A DNA stretch of 30,479 bases from an uncultured Bacteroidales bacterium (lineage in GTDB: Bacteria > Bacteroidota > Bacteroidia > Bacteroidales > Bacteroidaceae). The first letter of the stretch is position 1; each line of letters begins with the position of its first letter. Positions 14,250 to 22,092 of the stretch are shown in pieces. The stretch lies in NCBI GenBank assembly GCA_945837185.1, contig CAMAMZ010000004.1, forward strand, positions 1 through 30,479, read 5' to 3'. The notes beneath the pieces were generated by a model. It did not search any database and was not told the DNA's origin. It worked only from the letters and a program-made list of their open reading frames with translations. The translations under genes were made by a program, and so were the position numbers.

Positions 14250-15926
14250 TTATCCTACCAATTGTCTGGCTCTCGCCAAGGCTAAATTGATATGACTGCA
14301 AATATTCTCTTCTCCCACAATGTCGTAGAATCCGGCATGCTGCAAAACGCCATGCACCTTGGGATTCACACCCGACAATACGATTTCTATTCCCTCACGC
14401 TTACTCATCACACAAAGGTTGGTAAGATTGTGAATACCCGTTGAATCGACAAACGGAACCTTACGCATGCGGATGATACGCACCTTAGGACGCGAGCCAA
14501 AACTTGCCATCACTTCCTCAAACCTGTTTCCGGCACCAAAGAAATACGGACCGTTTATCTCGTACACTTCTACACCTTTAGGAATCGTAAGGTGCTCGTT
14601 ATTCTCCAATTTAACATCCGTATCCTCCTCTGGATCTATCTCATCCAAAATGGCTTTCACATCGGTAGTTTCAGCCATACGTCTCATAAAGAGCAAGCAG
14701 GCAATGATGAGTCCTACTTCAATAGCCACCGTCAGGTCAAAGATGATGGTAAGGAAGAATGTAATCAGCAACACCGTAACATCGCTCTTGGGATTCTTCA
14801 TGAGCATCACAAACGAACGCCAACCGCACATGCCATAAGAAACCACTACCAACACACCTGCCAAGCATGCCATAGGGATATATTGGGCAAGCGGCATCAG
14901 GAAGAGGAAGATGAGTAAGAGTACAGCAGCATGCACGATACCTGCCACCGGTGTACGTCCACCATTATTAATATTGGTCATTGTACGTGCAATGGCACCC
15001 GTAGCAGGAATACCGCCAAACAAAGGCGAAACAAGGTTGGCTATACCTTGCCCTACCAACTCTGTATTGGAATCATGGTGATGTCCTATCACACCATCAG
15101 CCACTGTGGCGGAAAGCAGACTTTCTATAGCTCCTAATATCGCTATGGTGAGGGCCGGAGGTACCAGACTCTTAATCACCTCCCACGAGAGCGGTGGCAT
15201 TTGGGCTTCTGGAAGGGCACTACTGATAGAGAACCGGTCGCCAATGGTTTCAATAGAGGTTACGCCTGCAAAATTCTTAAGCAACAGTGCAGCAACCGTC
15301 ATCACAATGATTGCTATCAACGATCCCGGTATCTTTTTGCTAAACTTCGGTGTGACGGCAATAATCAACACACTCACGATGCCCACGATAGTCGTCCACA
15401 CATCGACCGTGCCAAAATCATGAAAATACGCTATCCATTTCTCCACAAAATCAGAAGGAACGGCATCCATTTGCAAACCGAAAAGGTCCTTTATCTGTGT
15501 TGTGAAAATCGTTACAGCAATACCACTGGTAAAACCCACTACAATAGGATAAGGAATGTACTTGATGATGGTTCCAAGACGCAGCACACCAAAAAGGACG
15601 AGAAAAACACCTGCCATCAATGTAGCAATCGTAAGTCCTTGAATACCATACTGCTGAATGATGCCGTAGATGATAATGATAAACGCACCTGTAGGACCGC
15701 CTATCTGCACACGGCTACCTCCGAAGACAGAGACAAGGAAACCAGCCACTACCGCTGTAATGATACCTTTTTCAGGTGATACACCAGAAGCAATAGCAAA
15801 CGCAATGGCAAGCGGCAAGGCCACTATGCCCACAATCACTCCGGCCATGAGATCGGCCATAAATGTTTTCTTGTTGTAGTTTCTCAATGTGGAAACCAAC
15901 TTGGGTTTAAACGCAAATGTGTTCAT
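14250..15926 (-). CDS. SulP-family anion transporter with STAS domain
   Basis: The 558-aa inner-membrane protein belongs to the SLC26/SulP family, carrying sulfate, bicarbonate or related anions. The transmembrane part covers residues about 22-415 and includes the family signatures GLGGSR-like VSVFGGSRVQIGGPTGAF (65-82) and GIPATGAIARTMTNINNGGRTP (305-326). A cytoplasmic STAS domain spans about 450-555, with the conserved DSTG at 494-497. A spacer of acidic residues (429-444) precedes it. Length is typical. Substrate is uncertain; no carbonic anhydrase or sulfate assimilation gene is adjacent. It is monocistronic with its own promoter. Confidence 0.93.
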   Translation of the reverse strand: MNTFAFKPKLVSTLRNYNKKTFMADLMAGVIVGIVALPLAIAFAIASGVSPEKGIITAVVAGFLVSVFGGSRVQIGGPTGAFIIIIYGIIQQYGIQGLTIATLMAGVFLVLFGVLRLGTIIKYIPYPIVVGFTSGIAVTIFTTQIKDLFGLQMDAVPSDFVEKWIAYFHDFGTVDVWTTIVGIVSVLIIAVTPKFSKKIPGSLIAIIVMTVAALLLKNFAGVTSIETIGDRFSISSALPEAQMPPLSWEVIKSLVPPALTIAILGAIESLLSATVADGVIGHHHDSNTELVGQGIANLVSPLFGGIPATGAIARTMTNINNGGRTPVAGIVHAAVLLLIFLFLMPLAQYIPMACLAGVLVVVSYGMCGWRSFVMLMKNPKSDVTVLLITFFLTIIFDLTVAIEVGLIIACLLFMRRMAETTDVKAILDEIDPEEDTDVKLENNEHLTIPKGVEVYEINGPYFFGAGNRFEEVMASFGSRPKVRIIRMRKVPFVDSTGIHNLTNLCVMSKREGIEIVLSGVNPKVHGVLQHAGFYDIVGEENICSHINLALARARQLVG

Positions 15927-15946
15927 AACTATCTTAAAAACATTTA

Positions 15947-15977
15947 CAAAGGTATAAAGAAGTTATAATTTCACAAA
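15947..15977 (-). promoter_or_regulatory. Promoter of the SulP transporter gene
   Basis: On the minus strand TTTG (15977-15974), a 19-nt spacer and TACCTTTG (15954-15947) match the Bacteroidota consensus, 20 bp from the start codon. Confidence 0.8.
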
Positions 15978-16024
15978 ATCCATTTATCCCTTTTTTCTTC
16001 AGCCCCGCTGAAAGATAATTCATA

Positions 16025-16714
16025 TCAAGCCAGCATCTTGAGCAGATGCCACAAGAGCGGTATGGCGAGAGCCGGCAAAAGATTAAGTGTTTTACAGTCC
16101 TTTAATTGCAGCAACGACAAACCGGAACCTATAATCAACAATCCTCCAACTATCAACAGGTCGGCCATCAAGCTATCGCTCAGAGCCGTGGCGGAAAACT
16201 TGGCAGCCACATAAAACATACCCTGCCAACAAAAGAGCACAGGGGCAGCAGCTATCATTCCTATGCCATAGGTAGACGCAAAAATGATGGAAGAAACAAA
16301 ATCGAGTGTGGCATTGGTGAAGAGAAGCGTTTGGTCTTCTTGCAAGGCACTCAATACGGGTCCTAACATGGAGAGAGGCCCTATACAATATAGGAGAATG
16401 GCTGTTGACAAGCCTTCTGCCAACCTTCCCTTTTCGGCACCTGGATGCTTCCTGTTCACCAGACGTTTGAAACGCCCGTCAATATCCAGCTTTGTGCCTA
16501 CTACCGCTCCTATGGCAATCGACACGATAAAAACAATTGAACTGTCGGTTTTGGGGAAGTTGGAAATTGTGGCGTTGAGACCTATGGCAAGACTGGCCAA
16601 TCCCAATGCCGTATAAAGAGCTTCCTTATACGATGCCTTGACCCCTTTATGCAAGGCAGTGCCTACAAGTGTTCCGACTACAATGCAAACGGTGTTGACA
16701 ATGGTTCCTATCAT
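16025..16714 (-). CDS. DUF554 family membrane protein
   Basis: The 229-aa polytopic membrane protein starts MIGTIVNTVCIVVGTLVGT, the typical beginning of DUF554 (YdfK/YqgA-like) proteins. About six to seven hydrophobic segments are visible, plus a GTKLDIDGRFKRLVNR stretch that is characteristic of the family. The function is unknown. A longer reading frame begins at a TTG at 16741, but that codon falls inside a TAATTTTG promoter element (16739-16746, minus strand), so the ATG at 16714 is chosen. It is transcribed away from the bcp gene and is separated from the SulP gene by that gene's promoter. Confidence 0.88.
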   Translation of the reverse strand: MIGTIVNTVCIVVGTLVGTALHKGVKASYKEALYTALGLASLAIGLNATISNFPKTDSSIVFIVSIAIGAVVGTKLDIDGRFKRLVNRKHPGAEKGRLAEGLSTAILLYCIGPLSMLGPVLSALQEDQTLLFTNATLDFVSSIIFASTYGIGMIAAAPVLFCWQGMFYVAAKFSATALSDSLMADLLIVGGLLIIGSGLSLLQLKDCKTLNLLPALAIPLLWHLLKMLA

Positions 16715-16738
16715 ATCGCTATTCTCGTCTATTAGGTG

Positions 16739-16746
16739 CAAAATTA
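16739..16746 (-). promoter_or_regulatory. -7 promoter element for the DUF554 gene
   Basis: The plus strand reads CAAAATTA, that is TAATTTTG on the minus strand, 24 bp upstream of the chosen ATG. It supports the shorter start. Confidence 0.6.
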
Positions 16747-16834
16747 CAAAAAAGCATCTTCTTTACTAACATTCCTCTCTAACAATTCTTATAGAAAAAG
16801 GACATTCTCTTCTTTTTTCTTCCAAAATAATCAC

Positions 16835-16842
16835 TATCTTTG
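16835..16842 (+). promoter_or_regulatory. -7 promoter element for bcp
   Basis: TATCTTTG matches TAnnTTTG and lies 30 bp before the bcp start codon. I see no good -33 element. Confidence 0.65.
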
Positions 16843-16872
16843 CACATACACAAACCAAAAGAAATTTAGCAA

Positions 16873-17322
16873 ATGATAGAGATTGGACAAAAATTGCCAG
16901 CATATCTTGGCAAAGACCAGAATGGCAATGACATCAATTTGAGCGACTTCAAAGGAAAGAAACTGGTATTGTATGCCTATCCGAAGGATTCCACCCCAGG
17001 CTGTACAAGCGAGGCTTGCAACCTCCGCGACAATTACGAACGTTTTCTGGCCGAAGGGTATGCCGTTGTAGGACTAAGCATCCAGAACGCTGCTTCACAC
17101 AAACGTTTCATTGAGAAATACGACCTTCCTTTCCCCCTTATCGCTGATACAGACCTTACCCTTGTCAACACTTTGGGTATTTATGGTGAGAAAAAAATGT
17201 GCGGCCGCACCTATATGGGTGTTTACCGCACTACATTCATTACAGATGAGGAAGGTGTTGTGCAGCGCATTCTCGGACCTAAAGAAATTAAGGTGAAAGA
17301 ACACGCTGAACAAATCCTTTAA
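16873..17322 (+). CDS. bcp: Thioredoxin-dependent thiol peroxidase (peroxiredoxin Q/Bcp)
   Basis: The 149-aa cytosolic peroxiredoxin reduces hydrogen and organic peroxides using thioredoxin. The active site is YPKDSTPGCTSEACNLRD, with peroxidatic C44 and resolving C49, the two-cysteine BCP/PrxQ spacing. T41 and P42 complete the catalytic TxxC motif. The start MIEIGQKLPAYLGKDQNG is standard for the family. The gene is monocistronic. Its stop lies only 11 bp from the stop of the convergent lipoprotein gene, and no terminator is visible between them. Confidence 0.95.
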   Translation: MIEIGQKLPAYLGKDQNGNDINLSDFKGKKLVLYAYPKDSTPGCTSEACNLRDNYERFLAEGYAVVGLSIQNAASHKRFIEKYDLPFPLIADTDLTLVNTLGIYGEKKMCGRTYMGVYRTTFITDEEGVVQRILGPKEIKVKEHAEQIL

Positions 17323-17333
17323 TTCACAAGAAC

Positions 17334-18233
17334 TCACTTGCCGAAAGCAAATTTGATGAGGCCTCGGCCATTTGTCTGCACGTAGGCCTCACCTTTATAA
17401 AAGTCTATATCTTCCATTTCCGCTTTCACTTCTTGCGCAAGGTCAATCTTTCTCACCATCCGCTTGTGTTTCATATCCCACACAAAGAGCACACTGGGCC
17501 ATTTATCGTTGCCAAAACCAGTAGGCATTACCAGCATGTCGCCATACACACAAGCACCTTGACCTATGATGCGTGCCGGATAGTCCCACGTGTAATCCTG
17601 TAACACATAGTTCTCCAACGCATCCGCCGGTTTCAAATGCACTTCCTTTCCCTCACTAAGTTTAGGCAGGGGGAACACAATAATACGGAAACGGTTGTTG
17701 GCATCATCGCCTTGCAGTGTATTGCCAAAACCAATCAGGCGCTTCCGTTTGGCATCCACAGTCCATTGCAAGGCATAACCAAACAACTTTTCCGTATCGT
17801 CCAATATAATGGTCTGCACCCATTCAGAAGAACCCTTCAAATTCAAACGTTCTACATAACAGGCATCCTTCCAATTGTTACGGTTCTTGCGATGACAATG
17901 CGACACATAGAGCAAAGGAAACACATCTCCCTTCTCTACCCTTTCAACACCAAAGGAGCCTACATTTGCGTGGTTACGCCCGTAAAAACTTCCCAATTTG
18001 AAGAGCGGTGTCACCACTTTCATATCTGGCAAACGATAGATTGTGCACCAGCCTTGATTTTGCAAACTCACCAAATAATCATCATGGATTGCCATTCCCT
18101 GGTATCCTCCATGTTGTGCTTTGGGCAGTGCGGTAACATCAGATATGTTATATGTTTCATACTTCATTGTGGCACAAGATGCCAACAAAGTCATTACCAC
18201 ACACATCATTAAGGTAACTTTCTTCATACTCAT
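17334..18233 (-). CDS. Hypothetical lipoprotein, possibly a beta-propeller
   Basis: The protein of about 299 aa starts MSMKKVTLMMCVVMTLLASC, a lipoprotein signal with lipobox LASC. A longer frame reaches 18353 but would place 40 residues before the signal peptide and overlap the upstream gene, so the ATG at 18233 (or 18227) is preferred. The mature part contains several similar segments such as GMAIHDDYLVSLQNQGWCTIYRLPD, ACVYGDMLVMPTGFG and DIDFYKGEAYVQTNG, reminiscent of propeller blades. I do not recognise the family. It lies 43 bp behind a DUF4738 lipoprotein gene, in the nrnA operon. Confidence 0.72.
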   Translation of the reverse strand: MSMKKVTLMMCVVMTLLASCATMKYETYNISDVTALPKAQHGGYQGMAIHDDYLVSLQNQGWCTIYRLPDMKVVTPLFKLGSFYGRNHANVGSFGVERVEKGDVFPLLYVSHCHRKNRNNWKDACYVERLNLKGSSEWVQTIILDDTEKLFGYALQWTVDAKRKRLIGFGNTLQGDDANNRFRIIVFPLPKLSEGKEVHLKPADALENYVLQDYTWDYPARIIGQGACVYGDMLVMPTGFGNDKWPSVLFVWDMKHKRMVRKIDLAQEVKAEMEDIDFYKGEAYVQTNGRGLIKFAFGK

Positions 18234-18276
18234 TATTTTATCTATTAAACATACGTGTCTATCCATGGCTTTACCA

Positions 18277-18852
18277 TCAAACGCCTTCGTCTTCCCGTTC
18301 TTCAGGAACAGTAGCGCTGGTATCGAGCTGCACATCCCGATGAATGGTGACATTGCCCATTCGTGAAATCTTCATCACCAAAGGCAGATATTCATCACTC
18401 GACTTGTCGGGCGAACCCACACTGGCCGCAAACAGCAGATTATCGCCCTCTGCCCTGTCAAGCACAATACCCAACAGTGCGCCCTCTTTCCCATACGTAT
18501 TATCCAGGTAAGGCAGGAAATCAGCCTTGGTAAACTCACGGTTCAAGAACTCACTGCCATCCGGCCTTAGGATGCGCAATCTGATACGATTGTCATAATA
18601 TCGCTGTTTGCCATCCATCACCAAAGGCAACTCAGGGTCGGCTTTAAAGTCTACACTTACCGTATAGGTTTTCTCAAGCCATTCAACCTCCCTATTCTGT
18701 TGGTAGTCGCCCATTTTCTGCACAGCCGACACCTTTTCTTCTACTTTTTTCCGAACAATAATCTGTGTTGATTTCTTCTCTTCCTTACATGAAAAGCACA
18801 CACCTGCTATTATTCCTAATGCAATACAAATCCTATAGATACTCCTAATCAT
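18277..18852 (-). CDS. DUF4738-type lipoprotein
   Basis: The 191-aa protein has an N-terminal hydrophobic segment ending FSC, with lipidation expected at C22. KEEKK follows, which resembles the charged surface-export signal of Bacteroidota lipoproteins. The mature region (about 50-175) looks like a beta-rich domain with YTVSVDFKADPELPLVMDGKQRYYDNRIRLRI, which I associate with DUF4738. The function is unknown. The start codon overlaps the end of the nrnA-like gene by 8 bases, so the genes are translationally coupled. The residue at position -3 of the lipobox is Cys, which is not canonical. Confidence 0.78.
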   Translation of the reverse strand: MIRSIYRICIALGIIAGVCFSCKEEKKSTQIIVRKKVEEKVSAVQKMGDYQQNREVEWLEKTYTVSVDFKADPELPLVMDGKQRYYDNRIRLRILRPDGSEFLNREFTKADFLPYLDNTYGKEGALLGIVLDRAEGDNLLFAASVGSPDKSSDEYLPLVMKISRMGNVTIHRDVQLDTSATVPEEREDEGV

Positions 18853-19906
18853 GGTGATTCTTGTTTTCTTTCAGTAATTTACCATAGTAACTGATGGCAT
18901 TTCTCACCACCTTCTCAGCCTGTACGATGGAACACATTAACCTGCCACCACTCGCATTGAGGTGCCCCCCGCCATTAAAGAACATCTTGGCCATCTCATT
19001 GCAGGGGAAATCATCTACCGACCGCAAACTTACCCATACCAAATTATCATGCCGGTCATCTTCGCGCAAAGATATGGACAATTTGAGGCCCTTAATCCTT
19101 AAAGGTTCATTGACAAGTCCCTCCACATCACCTTTCACGAAATGGTATCTTACCATCTCTTTTCGGGTAAGCACATAATAAGCGGCATGGTACTCATCGA
19201 AAAACGTCATCTTCTCCGACAAGAGGTAACCCCGCAGGCGGATAGCCCAAGCACTGTAATTGTTATATACATTACGATATATCTTGTCTTTGTCAATACC
19301 CTTGGTAAGCAACTGACAGATAATAAAGAATATCTCAGAGCGGTTGGAATTGAATGTAAAGCCACCGGTATCTGTCATCATGCCACAATACAAAGCGGTG
19401 GCACCCTTGTGTGTCATCTCCGGGAATCCTCCCAACTGCCATATTGTGCGGAACACCACTTCTGAAGCGCTACTGAGCGCAGGATGACTTATTACGAGTT
19501 CCATGCCCGTTGTTACGGGGTGCAAATGATGGTCTAACATGACTTTCTTGGCCTTTGAAGCCAAAAGAGTTGTTTCCATCTCATCTACTCTGGAAGGCTC
19601 ATTATAGTCAACACAGAACAACAAATCAGCCTTTTGCAATAGTTCCTCCGCTTCTTCTCTTCGTTTGTCAAAGCGCACTATTTTTTCTATATTTGGCAAC
19701 CATTGCAAAAAGTTGGGAAAAGCATCAGGCATCACAATCACCACATCCTTCCCACGCTGTGTAATTAAATAATCAGCCCATCCGATACATGCCCCTACAG
19801 CGTCTCCATCAGGTCCTTTATGACCTGTAACCACAATATGCTCAGCCTTGTCTATGAGTGTATCTAAGAATTCTTTTTCCGTTTCTTCCAGTAACTCCAG
19901 TTTCAT
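18845..19906 (-). CDS. nrnA: DHH/DHHA1 phosphoesterase, NrnA-like nanoRNase/pAp phosphatase
   Basis: The 353-aa protein carries the DHH-family metal-binding motifs: GHKGPDGDAVGA (H29, D33, D35), D100 in FCVDYNEPSR, and the DHH triad 125-127 in MLDHHLHP. The C-terminal DHHA1 domain ends with GGGHLNASGG (312-321), which binds the substrate backbone. Family members degrade 2-5 nt RNAs and dephosphorylate 3'-phosphoadenosine 5'-phosphate (pAp), linking RNA decay with sulfur metabolism. The assignment as NrnA rather than another DHH subfamily rests on length and domain order. It heads an operon with two lipoprotein genes. Confidence 0.88.
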   Translation of the reverse strand: MKLELLEETEKEFLDTLIDKAEHIVVTGHKGPDGDAVGACIGWADYLITQRGKDVVIVMPDAFPNFLQWLPNIEKIVRFDKRREEAEELLQKADLLFCVDYNEPSRVDEMETTLLASKAKKVMLDHHLHPVTTGMELVISHPALSSASEVVFRTIWQLGGFPEMTHKGATALYCGMMTDTGGFTFNSNRSEIFFIICQLLTKGIDKDKIYRNVYNNYSAWAIRLRGYLLSEKMTFFDEYHAAYYVLTRKEMVRYHFVKGDVEGLVNEPLRIKGLKLSISLREDDRHDNLVWVSLRSVDDFPCNEMAKMFFNGGGHLNASGGRLMCSIVQAEKVVRNAISYYGKLLKENKNHHD

Positions 19907-19939
19907 GCTTTCGCCTTATAATCTTTATGATATAAACAT

Positions 19940-19990
19940 CCCCTCTAAGGCACACGTTTGCACAAACAAGCACGGCAAGCCTTAGAGGGG
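19940..19990 (-). terminator. Hairpin downstream of the nucleotidyltransferase gene
   Basis: A perfect 12-bp stem pairs 19940-19951 (CCCCTCTAAGGC) with 19979-19990. The 27-nt loop contains a small GTTTG/CAAAC palindrome. It follows the stop of the minus-strand gene ending at 20004. The T-run is weak, and it may also lie in the leader of nrnA. Confidence 0.68.
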
Positions 19991-20003
19991 GAACAATGTT
20001 CAA

Positions 20004-20915
20004 TTAAAACAATTTATTGGGATAAACCCCTTCGTCAACCAATTGCTGTATGCGGTCTACCGTAGCCTGTCTGTCGGCTGCATAGGTCACGCCAAACCAC
20101 TTACTGGTAGTATCAAGTACTTTCACAGTGGCAGTACGCTCATTCACCAGTTTGTTCACCATCAAAGGAATGAAGAACTCAGCCTTGAGATTCTCCATAT
20201 TCTTGGGATCGCTGAGGAATGTTTTGAAATACGTCTCGCTATGCTCAAAATAATCGGGTGTAAAACCCCACATGTTCATACTCACAGGTGTATGGTCTTC
20301 TATAGCCACCCATTCGCCCTGCTCGTCCTTATAGCACACCGGACCATTCACACGCATAACTTCAGTACGCTCCACTACTGTGGTAAGGTTACCTTCCTCA
20401 TCCTTGGAACAAATGCCTCGTGCCACTGTACCGTTCTCGCTCAATGTGTTGCCCACGCGGAATCCTACCATCGCATAGCTGTTCTGGGAACCTTCCGGAA
20501 GATTCGACAGGAACTGCGCCATGACCATATACGAATCACGATTGTAGAAATCATCACAGTTGATGACACAGAAAGGCTCTTTCACAACATCCTTAGCCAT
20601 CATCACGGCATGATTGGTACCCCAAGGCTTCTGTCTGCCTTCGGGAACACTAAACCCTTCAGGCAACTTGTCAAGAGCCTGGAAGCAAACCTCTGCCGGG
20701 ATATGTCCTTCATATTTTGAGAGCACCTTGTCACGGAATTCTTGCTCAAAATCCTTTCGAATAACGAAGACTATTTTTCCAAAACCTGCCTGAATAGCAT
20801 CGTAAATGGAATAGTCCATAATGGTTTCACCGTTGGGTCCCAGCCCGTCCAGCTGTTTCAATCCTCCATAGCGGCTTCCCATACCTGCCGCAAGGAGCAA
20901 TAATGTAGGTTTCAT
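20004..20915 (-). CDS. Nucleotidyltransferase family protein (sugar-1-phosphate type)
   Basis: The 303-aa GT-A-fold nucleotidyltransferase has the pyrophosphorylase signature LAAGMGSRYGGLKQ (8-21) and a metal-site INCDDFY near residue 118-124. It would join an NTP to a sugar phosphate or similar acceptor. KPWGTNHAV and NMWGFTPDYFEH are typical of a Bacteroidota subgroup. Here no phosphotransferase or capsule gene is adjacent, so the substrate is open. It is monocistronic, with a TATTTTTG element upstream and a hairpin downstream. Confidence 0.85.
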   Translation of the reverse strand: MKPTLLLLAAGMGSRYGGLKQLDGLGPNGETIMDYSIYDAIQAGFGKIVFVIRKDFEQEFRDKVLSKYEGHIPAEVCFQALDKLPEGFSVPEGRQKPWGTNHAVMMAKDVVKEPFCVINCDDFYNRDSYMVMAQFLSNLPEGSQNSYAMVGFRVGNTLSENGTVARGICSKDEEGNLTTVVERTEVMRVNGPVCYKDEQGEWVAIEDHTPVSMNMWGFTPDYFEHSETYFKTFLSDPKNMENLKAEFFIPLMVNKLVNERTATVKVLDTTSKWFGVTYAADRQATVDRIQQLVDEGVYPNKLF

Positions 20916-20956
20916 AATCTGATTAGTTTATGTAGAAATTCATGTTTAAACATATG

Positions 20957-20964
20957 CAAAAATA
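20957..20964 (-). promoter_or_regulatory. -7 promoter element for the nucleotidyltransferase gene
   Basis: The plus strand reads CAAAAATA, that is TATTTTTG on the minus strand, 41 bp from the start codon. A 12-bp palindrome ATGTTTAAACAT (20942-20953) lies between it and the gene, at the expected transcription start. Confidence 0.5.
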
Positions 20965-21104
20965 AACAAAAGATTCGACACATACGTGCCTTTCACTTAT
21001 GATTTTTCATAAAAAACCATTTTTTAACATTCAACACCTCATGACTTTCAATAGCGGAAAACTACCGTTTACGATACATATACACTATTTTTAACGCATA
21101 AAAA

Positions 21105-21135
21105 TTTGCGAGCGTATTAATTTTTCCTATATTTG
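21105..21135 (+). promoter_or_regulatory. Promoter of the aspartyl-protease-like gene
   Basis: TTTG (21105-21108), a 19-nt spacer and TATATTTG (21128-21135) form a near-ideal Bacteroidota promoter with a 5' untranslated region of about 58 nt. Confidence 0.8.
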
Positions 21136-21200
21136 TCGGAAATATTCCTGACATTGCTATATGTACGGGAGAAACACTACTAAATAAAAAAAAGATACCT

Positions 21201-22091
21201 ATGAAAACTATATTACTGGGAATGATGACAACACTGCTCCTGATGGCACAGGGAGTACAAGCACAACGTATGAAGTATCAGCTTGAGAATGAGCGAATGG
21301 TATGCGACATCACCATAGGAAGCCATACCAAAGCGCACGCGTGTATTGACTTGGGGCTACCCATGCATATCATTGATAGCACTTGGCTGGCTAAGTCCGG
21401 GCTTCCGGTCACCACAAGGAAGATGCACGTCAACATACCTTTCCCTTTCCTAAAATGCCAAAACATCACCACCTCTCAAATGGTGCGTGAGAAACTCACC
21501 ATCAACGGCATGCAGACATACCGTCCAGTTTTCGTGGCCAATCTGCGCAAGCTGTCTGAAGCCATGAAGGTGAAGGATATGGAAGTATTGCTGGGCAATG
21601 GCCTCATGGCAGAGGACAGTCTTCGTACCGTTACCTTATTTATGAAAGAGCAATGTTTAGTATGGGGAAACCAAGACAAGAGTTCCAACCGCATAAAAGC
21701 GCAAACTCCCCTTGTCACGGATTCCCGTTTTCTGATAGCAGAGGGCAGCATTCGCATTGTGAGCGCGTTGAATGACGTGGTGACACTGAGCGGTCGCTTT
21801 CTGATTGACCCTGACACACCAAGGGCTTTAACCTTATACGGAGGCAACGAGGAAGTGGCAAAGGTTATCAGCAAGTCCTCCATTGCCATCAATGTCGTAG
21901 AGTCACAATATGGCCCCCTCACCATCATTCCCAAAGGGTCGGTAGAATCCTTAGGTGTTATGGCTACCCACACCGATATCTATATCACCACCGACAAAGC
22001 CATTCCTTTTATTGGCGTTTTGGGGAGAGAATGGGTAAAGAAAGCCAATATCACCCTCAACTTCGACTCCATGAAACTGGGTTGTCATTGA
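21201..22091 (+). CDS. Secreted aspartyl-protease-like protein with altered catalytic motifs
   Basis: The 296-aa protein has a Sec signal peptide (1-21, ending VQA). The layout resembles a two-lobed pepsin/retropepsin fold. Lobe one has ACIDLGLPMHIID (D50-L51-G52 in place of DTG), then VLLGNGLM and a strand TLFMKEQCLVW. Lobe two has RFLIDPDTPRALTLYGG (D203-P204-D205), then IGVLGREWVKKANITLNFDSMKL. The psi-loop hydrophobic-hydrophobic-Gly elements (LLGNGLM and VLGREW) are preserved. The altered DTG triads suggest loss or change of peptidase activity. The assignment is by pattern only and could be wrong. It is monocistronic with its own promoter, and its stop is 1 bp from the convergent tamL stop. 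Confidence 0.62.
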   Translation: MKTILLGMMTTLLLMAQGVQAQRMKYQLENERMVCDITIGSHTKAHACIDLGLPMHIIDSTWLAKSGLPVTTRKMHVNIPFPFLKCQNITTSQMVREKLTINGMQTYRPVFVANLRKLSEAMKVKDMEVLLGNGLMAEDSLRTVTLFMKEQCLVWGNQDKSSNRIKAQTPLVTDSRFLIAEGSIRIVSALNDVVTLSGRFLIDPDTPRALTLYGGNEEVAKVISKSSIAINVVESQYGPLTIIPKGSVESLGVMATHTDIYITTDKAIPFIGVLGREWVKKANITLNFDSMKLGCH

Positions 22092-22092
22092 C

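Noticed and set aside
15201..15779. Plus-strand frame of 192 codons
   Set aside because: It is antisense to the SulP transporter, with a composition rich in His, Asn and Arg that reflects reverse-complemented hydrophobic codons.
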